DNA from: Petrolisthes cinctipes
Lineage: Eukaryota; Arthropoda; Malacostraca; Decapoda; Porcellanidae
Assembly (NCBI GenBank): GCA_033782935.1
Contig: JAWQEG010002475.1
Location: 108,501 to 172,500, forward strand
Direction of reading: 5' to 3'
Length of the DNA stretch: 64,000 bases
The notes under the pieces are model-generated. The model was not told the DNA's origin and made no database searches. It saw only the letters and a program-made list of their open reading frames with translations. Position 1 is the stretch's first letter, and every line of letters begins with the position of its first letter. The position numbers were made by a program, and so were the translations under genes. Positions 31,094-42,636 of the stretch are shown piece after piece.

Positions 31094-31277
31094 TTAAGGG
31101 GAGGGTCTGTTTTTGGTGAAAAGCTACTGATATCCTCCAAACTAGGCTAGGCCTATGTCAGAAGACACCCCCTCAAAGGGAGTAATAGCCTATAGAGGAT
31201 CTATTTCGTGGCATAGGTAGAGGGAATATTATTGTTTATTGACCTTCCAATTCATCTACAAAAGAATCTCCCCTTAA
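31094..31277. mobile_element. TTAA foldback element, type B
   Basis: TTAA at 31094 and at 31274. Left arm GGGGAGGGTCTGTTTTTGGT then ATATCCTCCAAACTAGG; right arm TTTCGTGGCATAGGTAGAGG then CTTCCAATTCATCTAC and AGAATCTCCCC. Confidence 0.78.
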
Positions 31278-31440
31278 GGGGAGATTCTTTTGATGTTGAT
31301 TTTGAAGGTCTTTGATTCCTCCAAACTATGCCGGGAAACAGATTCCTTATTAGGCTAGTACCACCATTGAGGGAGTCTGTTTTCTGGTATAGCCTAGTTT
31401 GGAGGAACCTTCCAGTTCACCAACAAGAGAATACCCCGTA
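31274..31440. mobile_element. TTAA foldback element, type B
   Basis: Shares TTAA 31274 with the previous copy. Left arm GGGGAGATTCTTTTGATGTT, TTGATTCCTCCAAACTATGC; right arm TTTGGAGGAACCTTCCAGTT, CACCAACAAGAGAATACCCC. The right TTAA has become CGTAA. A short type A fragment follows to 31490. Confidence 0.75.
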
Positions 31441-31648
31441 ACAACAATAATGGTGACTTGTTGCAAGGAATAGTTTGAAGGAAAAAATATTTTGTCAGCA
31501 TTGTACAAACAGCCCACTTAATTCTTCCCTCGTGCCTGGGTTTACCACAAGCATGTATTGCACTCTTGCTTACTAACACTGCCAAACAGGTCAGAAATAT
31601 AAGGTTACCGCTGTTATATATACTGTATAATATAAATACAAAGCCTGG

Positions 31649-31726
31649 TTAACATGAACCTGTTTCCTGGCATACTTTGGAGGAAACAAGTTGCTATAAT
31701 GAACCAAAAATATACCATCCCCTTAA
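31649..31726. mobile_element. Half-length foldback copy still between TTAA sites
   Basis: TTAA at 31649 and 31723. It carries only one arm: CCTGTTTCCTGGCATACTTT, GGAGGAAACAAG, then ATACCATCCCC. Confidence 0.6.
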
Positions 31727-32396
31727 AGAGTGCAACACAGAAACCACATCCAACAATGTCAGGTCATCCATGCAGTGTTTGTCAATAATTACACAAATGT
31801 GCCTTGTTTCCAGGAATCTTTATATCGTATCGAGTGTAGCCTGCTCAAACGCAAGTGAATGTTAGAAAGAAGCATATACCGTTACCTGTTGACTGACAAC
31901 CAAAATATATTTCAAAGCAAACAATAATTAGTATATAGGCCTATCTAAGAAACGGTGTATAAGTCAATTAAAAAAAGTGTATAAACAAGATTCGTAATGC
32001 GCATGCGAATTACATGCAGCCAGCCAGCCAACCAAATTAAATGTGCCTCCATAATAAGCTATAGAAAAAGAACTGTATAGTCTAAATACTAAGTAGAAAC
32101 CGGTAGCTGACACATATATATATTATACAGTACTTCGATTAATGCAGATTAACTCTTCTGGGCACTTTGCATTCTAATTCCTCCACCAAGAAACCCATTA
32201 TATACCAAAGAAGGATACGAGTGTGAAGGAAGGAAGGAAAGAACTACATTGACCCCTAGGAGGACTCACACCCACCTCCCTCACCGGACTCCTTCCCTCC
32301 ACCACACCTCGCCTAGTATCGTGGCACCTCGTCGAGTTTATGGCCTTCGTACCTGCAGCTCTCTTCCCCACGCCAAGGTAAGAAGAACTTGTACAG

Positions 32397-32572
32397 TCTC
32401 GCACCATAATCCCTAGCCCACCTGAATCGAAGCTCGAAATCTGGAGCAGGAGGTTTCTAGACGACAGCCCACCCAAAGCCTCCATTGGTTCGAAATGTGT
32501 GTGGTCTCGAGAAACCGCCTGCTTCAAATCTCGGCCTTCGACTCAGGTGGGCTAGGGATTGTGGTGCGCGAT
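32397..32572. mobile_element. 176-bp palindromic MITE
   Basis: Left arm CGCACCATAATCCCTAGCCC, ACCTGAATCGAAGCTCGAAA, GGTTTCTAGACGAC; right arm is the inverse (TTCGACTCAGGTGGGCTAGG, GATTGTGGTGCGCG). Roughly 70-bp arms around a 30-bp centre, unrelated to the TTAA family. Superfamily not assigned. Confidence 0.65.
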
Positions 32573-32579
32573 AGTACCT

Positions 32580-34720
32580 TATAATTTTACCTACCTGATA
32601 TTAGGTGAGGGTTGAGGAAGGCCAAGAGCTGGACGGGTATTTTTTGTATATGCTGTATATATAGGATACCTTATTAGTACACTGTTGGAGTCCTGTTGGT
32701 TTGTGATTTGAAAGCAGCAAATATATTAATCGACATTTTTCTTCTAAGAAAAAAGGCTACTGAGTAGACCTGTCTTTCTTTCTGTGATCTTACTATAATA
32801 AGTGGTGAAGTTGTCTATATATGCATAACCTATATTGTAGCCTATATGTGTAAAGCATGGATCTGAAAAGGTAGTTGATTCAGTGTAAAAGTAAGGAGCA
32901 TTTATCCATTACCCTCGAGGACTTGTGACGTAAGGGACCCTCAGAATCTCGTTTATTGTGGGTCATTTTGTGTAATCCCTTCAATTCCGGCCTCAGTCAC
33001 CCTCCTACTGCGCCGTCATCTTCACTGCTTTTTCCTGTTCTCTTCTCCATATACTGTACATGTAAGATTTTGTATATTTCGCTCAGTATGCAAGTTACCT
33101 GTAGGCTAGGTTAACTCTACCACCGGAGGGAGGTTTAGAAGAACTGAATAGGCCTATACACTGTTCATCTTCGTACTGTACTGGAAAGTGGAAAATATGA
33201 CTGTAGTTACCATACTATGTTTGTACTACTCGGTACTTTGTTATACGGTCACGAGTGTTGGGAAGGAATTTGTTCGTAGGGAAGAGCCAAGGTGCCATAA
33301 AGTGTTTAAGATGTGTTGGATGGATGGTCATGCGAGCGACACTGAGAGGGTTGGATCAAGGCTATAAGCTTTAGGCTAGGCTAGTTGGTCTCACTCTGAT
33401 TCTCCACACAGTCACTCACACGGCCAGTTCCAGTCCCCATCACCATGTTGATGTAAATAAGGCGCAAATTGATCGTCTTTTTAAATTGGTAGAAGAAATT
33501 TTCGTCGATTGTAAGAATTCATGAAAAAATTAAGTATTCATTTCTAATTTTCTTGCACACAAACCTCCACTCAATTTTAATGTTTTGTACAGTAGTCATA
33601 ACCCTTCAGTCAATTATCTATTTTGTACAGTAAACAAAAGCACCAGGAATAATATATACAACATCACCAGAGAAACGTTGCTAAATTGGCATCCATCTGT
33701 AAGGCGTCCTGTGACACAGCTGACCAAGTGCCAAAGTGACCTTGGCCACCAACACAGATAAATAACCCCAGATAAATGTTTGAGGACTTTATCACGGGGC
33801 AGTCAGTATTATCAGTCATTTTATTTCTTTCGTGCTTGTTGTTCCATGCACCCTCTATCACATTCTTTACCTCTTCATATCGTGTCCATATGGTCTGGGC
33901 ATACGTTATACTTTTCAATCAGTCATACTTTTCTTTGATATTCGAACTTGGGGAGAGTCCATGTGTTTATCTGTAGCCTGCAACCTCCCAGGCCCCGTTG
34001 CATTACTTTTATTGCCCTGCTGATAATTCAGACTCTTAGATTCACGTGGCACATGTATAGTATTGATCTCCCTCACTGTACGTACAGTACCTTACTTCGT
34101 CCTTGGGTGTCCTAATCGTTAAAACTGGTTATCCCAATAGGCCTATACCGCTGCTTATAATTTATCCTGTATATATTCCGTGAGTGATAATGAGCAGAGA
34201 TTGATTTCGTTTATTCACAAATGGAGAACTGTTTACAAAAGCTTCGTTTGTATATCTTAAAATGCATGGTGCTTACGGATTTCCAGAAGTTATGGCTGGA
34301 ACTGTACAATCTGAAGGGGCGGGGGGTAGTTTTTACTATAAAGGACACCAGCACCTTTAAATAGGCTACCGGTACGGTATCAGGCGATAGGTGAGTGAGT
34401 TGTGAATGTTTGTTGTGTCGCTTCAAAACGTTTCCCCTTAACATCAAACGACTTAGGTGGCGTCTCTCACTTCCTACTTTGTACCGTAAGCCTCTCATTT
34501 TTAAAGTTTCATTGATTCAGCTACTTAGGACCTTCTTTCACTCCAACCTTTCCTTCCTCTGTATCTCTCTTCTTCTCTGACATGTCTTACACACTCCTTT
34601 TCGCTTGTCCTGCCTGTGTAAACTTTTAACTACTGTACTGGAAGCCATATTCTTCTCTCCTTCTGATACACACTTACCTCCCTTAATAATTCCTACTCCC
34701 CCTACGGTACTACCTATCTC
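32580..34720. other. No gene or repeat recognised
   Basis: Single-copy-looking, AT-leaning sequence without convincing exons on either strand. The reading frames near 33660..34020 and 34211..34498 have no recognisable similarity. Confidence 0.5.
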
Positions 34721-35005
34721 TCTATAGCCTGCTACTTCAACCCATAGGCCTTGCTTCAACCCAACCTCCCTTAACTCCTACTCCCCCCTACCTCCCTCAA
34801 TTCCTACTCCCCCTAACCTCCCTCAATTCCTACTCCCCCTAACCTCCCTCAATTCCTACTCCCACCATCCTCCTTAACTCCTACTCCCCCCCAACCTCCC
34901 TTAACTCCTACTCCCCCCACCTCCCTTAACTCCTACTCCCCCCAACCTCCCTTAACTCCTACTCCCCCCACCTCCCTTAACTCCTACTCCCCCCTACCTC
35001 CCCTG
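34721..35005. repeat. Pyrimidine-rich minisatellite, about 24-bp unit
   Basis: About eleven units of CCTCCCTTAACTCCTACTCC plus a short C run, with small length changes. Confidence 0.85.
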
Positions 35006-35264
35006 AATACTAACTACTGCCATTCTGAATAATTTATGTAATAAATATCTCGTACACACATGACTAGCCTAGAGAGAGTGTGTGTGTGTGTGTTCTGGTG
35101 ATGAGGAAAGCACCACACCACTGGGCCATTTTCATACTGTATTCTCAGCCTTTGTATCAGTTATGGTAAGGCTCAGTGGCTACGGTGTGCTCGCTCGGCC
35201 CTTCTAACCTGTACTTGCTTTCACTTGATAGTCATATCTGGTAAAATACACACACACACCGAAG

Positions 35265-35345
35265 CGACTGTTAAGGGGATCATATTATGTCTTGGGCTAG
35301 TTGAGTGCTACCGGTACTGATTCCTCCAGACTATGACAGATAATA
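35265..35345. mobile_element. Half foldback copy
   Basis: CTGTTAAGGGGATCATATTA, then GAGTGCTACCGGTACTGATT and CCTCCAGACTATGACAG: one arm with its TTAA, opposite arm missing. Confidence 0.5.
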
Positions 35346-36240
35346 AACTGCCTCAGTATACAAGCAGGGGTTCCTGGCTGTGAGTACAGTACCGTACCTT
35401 ATAGTCTGTCCTGAGGCAGTGACACCCATCTGTACCTGTAGGGTATTATATGCAAACAAATAATTTGGGAATGTGAGAACTGGGTAGACGATACAGTATA
35501 GACAGGTTAGAACATAGGAGTATCGTAAATGACAAGTACTGTTGGGGATGTGGGTACTGTGTAAACTAGACAGGTAGCCTAGGTAGGAGGAAAGGAGTAC
35601 TGAACTACAGAAGAGAAAAATTGAGGTGTGTGCATACCTCACCAGTTGAGAGAGAGGATGGTACAGTACCGTAAATGGTGGTGTGTGTGTGACTGACTGA
35701 CTTGCTGGGCTTATGGATGGGTGAATGTCTCGGTACCTAGGTTACCTAAACCTGTTTCTGCTATACTCATCAAGTACACTCTTCTCCATCACATTGTATT
35801 TATGTTTTGTTCATATTCCAGCCCCGTATGTAGTGGGGTATGCTATATAGTTATTGTCTGCTGAAATGTGGGGTAGTACTTTAAAAGGGTTTAATGCCCC
35901 TTTGGGCACGGGTCGATCCCTCCTTTCCTTCTGTACCTTTCGTGCATGTTGTCTCCTCTCTGTTGCCTCTTTTGTGGCGTAAGGTTTTTAAGGCGTATAG
36001 CATAGCACAGTCTTCTTCCTTTATATAATTATATACTTTTCATTCATTCCACCATTCCACCCGTATCATTCCTTCTCCCTTCCTCTCCTGTCTGCGCCAC
36101 TCCTTTTTCTTCTCTTACACTTCATTCCATTTGTTTTAATTCCCACGTCACTCCTCGTCCTCCCCACTGTAGGGTATAGCCTACTGCTCTCTCAGCTAAT
36201 CTTGGTAATATAGACTTCTCAACCCTTCTTCGTACAATTT

Positions 36241-36241
<1 letters not shown>

Positions 36242-36311
<70 letters not shown>
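36242..36311. repeat. (CT)n microsatellite, about 34 units
   Basis: Pure dinucleotide tract. Confidence 0.97.
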
Positions 36312-36313
<2 letters not shown>

Positions 36314-36856
36314 GAACCTAAGCCACACACTTGTGACTTAGATTTAGCTTATGACTCCAAACACCAATACCGTAGGGCCTACTCGTATAACTCACTCGCC
36401 ATCCGCCTCATCCACCCACCCACCCACCTATTCGTACCGTACCACTTAATTATTTTGTATCCTGCCCACTGAATGTCATGCTTCTACCCACCCTACCTCC
36501 CACCCTCCCTCCCACTCACTTGATTAACTTATGATCTGCCCATATTCATTGCTTTAAACATTTTGGGTCACGTTTGGTCAGTTTACCCGCGCATGCTTAT
36601 TCACTCACTTGTTTTCCTATAGGACCTACTCGAATCTCTACACATCTACATCCATCATAACATCAGTATAGTTTTATCAGTGATTCGTCCTGCGTGTCTT
36701 ATTCTTTCGAGTAGGCTACGGTAGCTATATACAGTGAAAGGCAAAAAGCCGCCGTGTGTGAAAAAATCAGGTAATTAGCGAACCATTACAAACCTCGGCT
36801 TTTCTTTAGCTTTGGCCTGCCTGCTTGGTGGGTTTCTTGTATGTTGTGTATATAGG

Positions 36857-37021
36857 TTAAGAGGAAAGTATATTATTGGTACATTGGCGTGCCTTGCTTC
36901 CTCCCAAGTAGGCTATGCCAGGAAACAGAACCAATGAATAGATATAATGGTGGCCTGTTGGTTGGAATAGCTTGGAGGAATCACTTGCTCTAGATTTACC
37001 AACACTGTATCTCCCCCTTAA
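36857..37021. mobile_element. TTAA foldback element, type A
   Basis: TTAA at 36857 and 37018. Left arm TATTGGTACATTGGCGTGCC, CTTCCTCCCAAGTAGGCTAT; right arm GGTTGGAATAGCTTGGAGGA, AGATTTACCAACACTGTATC, TCCCCC. Confidence 0.82.
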
Positions 37022-37135
37022 GTTGTATTTGTTAGGTATTGATTGAAGGCGCGACATTAATTTTTTCTCATATTTCAGCTGTTCCTTGTTTTAGTAGTAC
37101 AGTTTGTAGGAACGAGGAGCCTGCAATGCTTCAAC

Positions 37136-37138
<3 letters not shown>

Positions 37139-37206
<68 letters not shown>

Positions 37207-37255
37207 ACTCACACGGTAAAAAAAGAACACACCCACACACACACACACACACGGT
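37139..37255. repeat. (CT)n then (CA)n microsatellites
   Basis: (CT) about 33 units to 37204, followed by (CA)n near 37226..37252. Confidence 0.95.
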
Positions 37256-37356
37256 AAAAACATACACATTGTCTGTCTTAGAATGCGGAAGGACGCGGTG
37301 ACACTACCATACAAGGAAAGAATTTATAAAGGTTGTACAAGTGCATAGCTAAGTAA

Positions 37357-37360
<4 letters not shown>

Positions 37361-37413
<53 letters not shown>
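37361..37413. repeat. (TC)n microsatellite
   Basis: About 26 units. Confidence 0.96.
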
Positions 37414-37416
<3 letters not shown>

Positions 37417-37544
37417 GCGTCAGTTTTTAAGTTACCACTCGAGTAAAATTCAGTCCAATATTTACCTTTCAAATTATTCCAGCTGCACACACACTCGTGG
37501 CAATATAATGACGTATGCTCTATGTTACATAGCCTATATAGTAA

Positions 37545-37960
37545 ATACCCACGATAGAATGGTGTAGCCTAGCCGTGTAGGTATAGTCTACCCACGATAT
37601 ATTGCTTAAAGTAACATATGTATCCTATACTAACGATTATGCTCCAGGTAACATATTATACTCACGATATAGCCTAATGCACTAGGTAGCCTAACATATA
37701 TACAACCTATACCCACTGTTTGCTGTAATGTTCTAGGTAATATATATACAGTTATACCCACGATGTAATGCTATAAGTAAGATATATATACCCACGATGT
37801 AATGCTATAGGTAAAATATATATAGGCCTACCCACGACTCTTTTGGGTCTTGTATATAGTGTTTGATTGGTCTTGTAAAAACCCACGATATTAGCCTGTG
37901 CCTTAGGTAACATATTTATACCCACGATATTATGCTTGAGGTAATATATAGGACTTAAAC
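37545..37960. repeat. Degenerate minisatellite, about 45-bp unit
   Basis: Recurrent ACCCACGAT(G/A)TAATGCT with ATAGGTAACATATATATA, around nine diverged units. Confidence 0.7.
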
Positions 37961-38128
37961 CCCCGTAGCCTATTTTGTTGTCATGGCTTTTCCTTTCCTT
38001 CCCACGTTCCGACTGACAGACAGGTGACGTATAGACAGGAAGGACATAGATAAAGAGTACTGTATTGAAGACTACAAAAAAAGAGGCGACCATAAAACAC
38101 CGGCCTCTTTAGACTATAGAAAAGAACG

Positions 38129-38131
<3 letters not shown>

Positions 38132-38190
<59 letters not shown>
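38132..38190. repeat. (CT)n microsatellite
   Basis: About 29 units. Confidence 0.96.
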
Positions 38191-38192
<2 letters not shown>

Positions 38193-38340
38193 AGTAAGTC
38201 TCTGTTGACAGGTCTTAAGGGCAAGGTCAGTGTGCCGTTATTTTTAATCTGGATGTGGATTCAGGAATTATCTATATATTTCAGATAATTATATATATAT
38301 AAAAAAAAGAGAAATATTGGTCATGATGTCCAAGCTTTTT

Positions 38341-38398
38341 GTAATAATAATAATAATAATAATGATAATAATAATGATGATGATGATGATGATGATGA
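38341..38398. repeat. (AAT)n/(ATG)n microsatellite
   Basis: (TAA) about 7 units passing into GATGAT units. Confidence 0.9.
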
Positions 38399-38670
38399 GT
38401 ATGAGTATGAAATATTGGTTGTAGTGCCCTCAGACTTTCTCAACCATTTTTGGGTAAGTAGATGTCTCGCCTTGTACTGTACTGAGTGTTATATAAATTG
38501 CTATAAGGTGATGCCCAGCGTTGGCGGAAGTTTACGGTTTCCGAATGCTCTTTTTTTATAATTCTTGATAATGAACCTGGTGATTAGGCCAATGAAGCGG
38601 ACCAGTAGGCTTTTATATACCGGTAGGTAGCCTAGGCCTAGCCTAATGTATTGGCCGATATAGCCTGCGA

Positions 38671-38673
<3 letters not shown>

Positions 38674-38739
<66 letters not shown>

Positions 38740-38759
38740 TCTGAATGTGTAAGAGAATA

Positions 38760-38829
<70 letters not shown>
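38674..38829. repeat. Two (GA)n blocks separated by a short spacer
   Basis: (GA) about 30 units to 38734, a spacer with GAATATGTCTGAATGTGTAA, then (GA) about 33 units; the spacer recurs in altered form just after, suggesting local duplication. Confidence 0.95.
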
Positions 38830-38832
<3 letters not shown>

Positions 38833-39154
38833 TGTGTGTGTGAATATGCAAAGGAGAATAAGGAAAGAGAGAAAATGTGTGAATGTGTAAATGAAAATAC
38901 GGAAGTAGAGAGCAGAAGACACGAGAAAAGAGAGTGTAGAAAGGTGCAGGGGAGGGAAAGCAAGGAAGGAGTGAGGTGAGAAAGAGGGAGGGATGTATTG
39001 ATCGGAACGTTGGGAGAGCAGGGAGGGAGAGTGGGAGAAAGGGGGAGACCGGCATGGAAAGGGGAGGAAGGGAGGAGGGGTATTTACCAGAAGGGAAGGT
39101 AGGAGGGGGTGATGGTAAGGGGAAGTTTGTGATGAGAGAGTGAAGGGCTGGTAC

Positions 39155-39187
<33 letters not shown>
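38830..39187. repeat. Purine-rich tract ending in (GT)n
   Basis: GGAGGGA-like degenerate purine sequence, then (GT) about 15 units at 39158..39187. Confidence 0.8.
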
Positions 39188-39188
<1 letters not shown>

Positions 39189-39344
39189 GTTTAATTATAT
39201 TCATATGATTTTCAATTGGATATACTATAAGCTATGCAAATGGCGGACGGTATAGTGCAATAATGATTGGTATATTATATAATGTGAAGTTTATATTATT
39301 GATGGATATGTGACATGTCTGCAAGTTATGTAGGCTATATATAT

Positions 39345-39420
39345 TCGCTAGGCTCAGGGTGCAATTATATCAGCCCTGCAGTGCACTGGGTTCGAATCCT
39401 GACAAGACTAGGAATTTTAG
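39345..39420 (+). mobile_element. Possible tRNA-derived SINE head
   Basis: TAGGCTCAGGGTGCAATT resembles an A box and GGGTTCGAATCCTGA is a near-perfect B box, about 35 bp apart. The sequence does not close into a full tRNA cloverleaf. No SINE body recognised. Confidence 0.45.
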
Positions 39421-39454
39421 TCTTGAGATCCCCTAGTGTCAAAGGTACAGTACA

Positions 39455-39595
39455 GTACAGTAAATTGGAGGTATTCTGAACACTCCAAACTGTCACGAAA
39501 CAGCTCCGTTTATTGTAATTTAAAGATAATTATTTTGTTTTCTGGGATAGTTTAGAGGGATTAATAGCCTGCACCAATTTACTAAAGAAACGTAT
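39455..39595. mobile_element. Foldback copy, type B, decayed
   Basis: AAATTGGAGGTATTCTGAAC, ACTCCAAACTGTCACGAAAC; return arm TTCTGGGATAGTTTAGAGGG, ATTAATAGCCTGCACCAATT. Ends not preserved. Confidence 0.55.
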
Positions 39596-40015
39596 GTAAA
39601 ATACAATAATTATGATCTGAATTTAATGGCTCAGCTCTCCAATGTCGACTAAAAGGAAATATATATATTCAGTATATTACAGATGTGTGGGTTATAATAT
39701 GTTGTTTACAGCCGGTTTATCACACTATCTAGGCCTGTGATTAATATGGTAATAATGGCTAGACAAACTTAATAAACACACCACACTGATAACCATTTGC
39801 ATAGAGATAAGCCTAATGTAGATCTATGCTTTATATATTTTAACCTTTGATGGATAACACCCGATCACCTCAACAATTTTAGGCAATAATATTATGCAGT
39901 AGTATTTTATTAGTTGTAGGCCTATGTTAGTAGTGTTTAATTAGTAGTAGGCTACCGTACTGTATTCTATTAGTAGTAATAGCCTATATTTGTAGTATTT
40001 TATTTGTAACATTGA

Positions 40016-40078
40016 GGTCCTTTGTTTCCTGGCATAGTTTAGACTTAGAGGATTCAGTAGCCCTCCAAATCACCTTAA
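40016..40078. mobile_element. Half foldback copy, type B
   Basis: TTTCCTGGCATAGTTTAGAC, GATTCAGTAGCCCTCCAAAT, CACC, then TTAA at 40075. Confidence 0.55.
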
Positions 40079-40225
40079 GGACCTCTGTGCTCGTGTATAA
40101 AAATTGATAGCTTCTGATTCCTCCTGACCATGCCACGAAACAAGCTCCATCCATATTGGTGTGTGTGTTTCGTGGCAATATTTGAAGGACTCGTTTATCT
40201 CCAATTTTTTTTACTATATCATGGG
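40075..40225. mobile_element. TTAA foldback element, type C
   Basis: Left TTAA at 40075; GTGCTCGTGTATAAAAATTG, CTTCTGATTCCTCCTGACCA, TGCCACGAAACAAGCTCC; return arm GTGTTTCGTGGCAATATTTG, ATATCATGGGG. The right target site is lost. Confidence 0.7.
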
Positions 40226-40403
40226 GATAACCTCTTATTGGTACACATTGGGGGGCTGGCTACTTTACTGATTCCTCCAGACTAGCCTGTGCCAACAAAC
40301 AAATTACCGGTACCACAACGTTACTTCAATAGGGGATCTGTTTCTTGACACAGATTGGAGTATTCAGTAGACTTTCAATTTACCGTCAAGCGATTGCAAT
40401 TAA
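40226..40403. mobile_element. TTAA foldback element, type B
   Basis: Left arm GGCTACTTTACTGATTCCTC, CAGACTAGCCTGTGCC; right arm TTTCTTGACACAGATTGGAG, TATTCAGTAGACTTTCAATT, then TTAA at 40400. Confidence 0.65.
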
Positions 40404-40562
40404 TGGGGTAGGCTAGTACAGTATTGGTAAAATCTTGAGCAACCTATTCTTTCACACTAATCCAAGCAACAGGCCACCATTATATTTGTTCATCTGGTCC
40501 TTTTCCCTGGCATACTTTGGAGGAATCGAGGCGCTCTCATGTAGGCTAGGCTACTGTATCGT
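40400..40562. mobile_element. TTAA foldback element, type A
   Basis: Shares TTAA 40400. ACAGTATTGGTAAAATCTTG, CCAAGCAACAGGCCACCATT; return arm CCTGGCATACTTTGGAGGAA, TCGAGGCGCTC. The right end is scrambled. Confidence 0.68.
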
Positions 40563-40764
40563 CACGTTCAATAATTGTCCTGTCAACACCTTCGAATGAA
40601 ACTGCCTCGATAACTTATGTGAAACTATAGAGACAAGCGTTTTGATCTTTACTGTACTCAAAGTATGTTATCCCCTGAAGAAGATGAGTCAGCTTGGAAG
40701 GATCAGTGTTGAAGCCTTGTGGTGTAACTGAGAAAGATGGAACCGATTGTCAATATACCGTACA

Positions 40765-40955
40765 TGTGCACATACATAACCGTACATACACATAATACAT
40801 AACCGTACATACACATAATACATAACCGTACATACACATAATACATAACCGTACATACACATAATACATAACCGTACATACACATAATACATATCCGTAC
40901 ATACACATAATACATATCCGTACATACACATAATACATAACTTATCCGTACATAA
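40765..40955. repeat. Minisatellite, 23-bp unit
   Basis: About eight units of ACATAATACATAACCGTACA plus TAC; the last three carry TATCCG instead of TAACCG. Reading frames rich in Met-Tyr-Val-Cys on the minus strand are artefacts. Confidence 0.93.
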
Positions 40956-41211
40956 TACCTACCTTATCTTACATACACATGCATAGCTTACCCTTACATG
41001 CACATAATAGCCTATACATATCCGCATAGCCTACATGCACATAGCCTAGATATCCGTACATGAAATACACCCTCACACACATTTGTAGAGCACACACACA
41101 CACACACCGCTATGCTAGGTAGGTGTTATGACTCTTGGTAATGTCAAGGTGAACCTCTTTCTCTCTCTCTCAACCTCTCTCTCTTGCCAGTTTAACCCTC
41201 ACAATTGAGTT

Positions 41212-41216
<5 letters not shown>

Positions 41217-41287
<71 letters not shown>
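41217..41287. repeat. (CT)n microsatellite, about 34 units
   Basis: Pure tract, with shorter CT runs just before at 41160..41195. Confidence 0.97.
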
Positions 41288-41291
<4 letters not shown>

Positions 41292-41496
41292 AAGCCCATA
41301 TAATGCCTTACAGAATATCGGCTGTGATATTAATGTGACTCTTATTAATCTGTAATTGTATTGATAGGAAAATAATCTACTCTAGAAAAATTAAAGTTTC
41401 CTTGTCCTCATCATGATTCTAAGCTAAGATAATCTCCCCATGTCCTTTTAATAATTAAAAAAACAACATACCAACCAATTGTATGTACAGTCTCTA

Positions 41497-41520
41497 TAAT
41501 AATAATAATAATAATAATAT
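41497..41520. repeat. (AAT)n microsatellite
   Basis: About eight units. Confidence 0.85.
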
Positions 41521-41799
41521 AGTTGGTGTTGGTGCAAATTTAACTAGGAAAAAAATATGCCACGTCAGCCAATTAAGCCAAAACATCTACAAGCAACAAA
41601 CATATACCAGGAGACGTATATACTGTACTACAAAACTCAACCACCGATATTTATATGTATATGTTTTTGTTGAGTAAGATACATTTTAACTCTTGGACAA
41701 CGGTGGAGAGTTTTAGGTGACAATATTAAACCTTCTGGCGGTAGATCAAGCATTTTTATTTTAAGACAAGCTTAGTGACAAGGAAAGATGTGACCGCGT

Positions 41800-42028
41800 C
41801 GTGTGTGAAGTCACGTGAATACTCCCTAGATATATGTGTGTGTGTAGTCACGTGAATAGTCCCTATGTGTGTGTGTGTGTGTAGTCACGTGAATAGTCCC
41901 TAGATATATGTGTGTGTGTGTGAAGTCACTTGAATAGTTCCCAGATAAGTGTGTGTGTGTGTGTATGTGTAGTCACGTGAATAGTCCCTAGATATGTGTG
42001 TGTGAAGTCACGTGAATAGTCCCTAGAT

Positions 42029-42066
<38 letters not shown>

Positions 42067-42255
42067 GTCACTTGAATAGTTCCCAGATAAGTGTGTGTGT
42101 GTGTGTGTGTATGTGTAGTCACGTGAATAGTCCCTAGATATGTGTGTGTGTGTGTGTGAAGTCACGTGAATAGTTACCAGATAAGTGTGTGTATGTGAGT
42201 GTGTAGTCACGTGAATTGTCCCTAGATATGTGTGTGTGTGTGTGTGTGTACAGTC
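41800..42255. repeat. Minisatellite with repeated TCACGTGA and (TG)n
   Basis: Ten units of GTCACGTGAATAGTCCCTAG, ATATG plus a variable (TG)n spacer; unit length 35 to 60 bp because the TG run varies. Eight of ten keep the palindrome TCACGTGA, two have TCACTTGA. Confidence 0.9.
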
Positions 42256-42344
42256 CTTAGATGTGGTTACCCAGCTACTCACGTATCAGTCCCAAGATGT
42301 GGTCTAGGTGGTCGTAGTTTGTGGAATTGTTGAAGTCTACGTAG

Positions 42345-42463
42345 CACTCTGAACCATACAAGGAAACAGCTCCACTCTAGTCGCATAGGCTAGGTACTGA
42401 AGTAGTCTGTTTGGAGGAATCAATAGCCCTCCAATTCCCCCCCAACCAAACGATTCCTCTTAA
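42345..42463. mobile_element. TTAA foldback copy, type B, partial
   Basis: GAACCATACAAGGAAACAGC; return arm CTGTTTGGAGGAATCAATAG, CCCTCCAATT, CGATTCCTC, then TTAA at 42460. Confidence 0.6.
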
Positions 42464-42635
42464 GGGGGTAGGCTATATAGTAAAATTTTGTTGGTGGTAA
42501 ATTTGGAGCAACCGAATCCTCCAAACAATTCCAGGCAACAGGCCACCATTATGTTTGTTCATCTGGTCCTGTTTTCCGGCATACTTTGGAGGAATAAAGG
42601 CGTTGTAGTGTACCAAAAGTGTATTAGCCTAGGGT
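42460..42635. mobile_element. TTAA foldback element, type A
   Basis: Shares TTAA 42460. TTGGTGGTAAATTTGGAGCA, CCGAATCCTCCAAACAATTC; return arm TTCCGGCATACTTTGGAGGA, TGTACCAAAAGTGTATTAGC. Confidence 0.75.
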
Positions 42636-42636
42636 A

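Noticed and set aside
38638..39204. 188-residue Ser-Leu open frame
   Set aside because: Encoded by two (GA)n blocks read on the opposite strand.
40765..40955. CRISPR-like array of 23-bp repeats
   Set aside because: No unique spacers: the units are contiguous, and the host is eukaryotic. It is a minisatellite.
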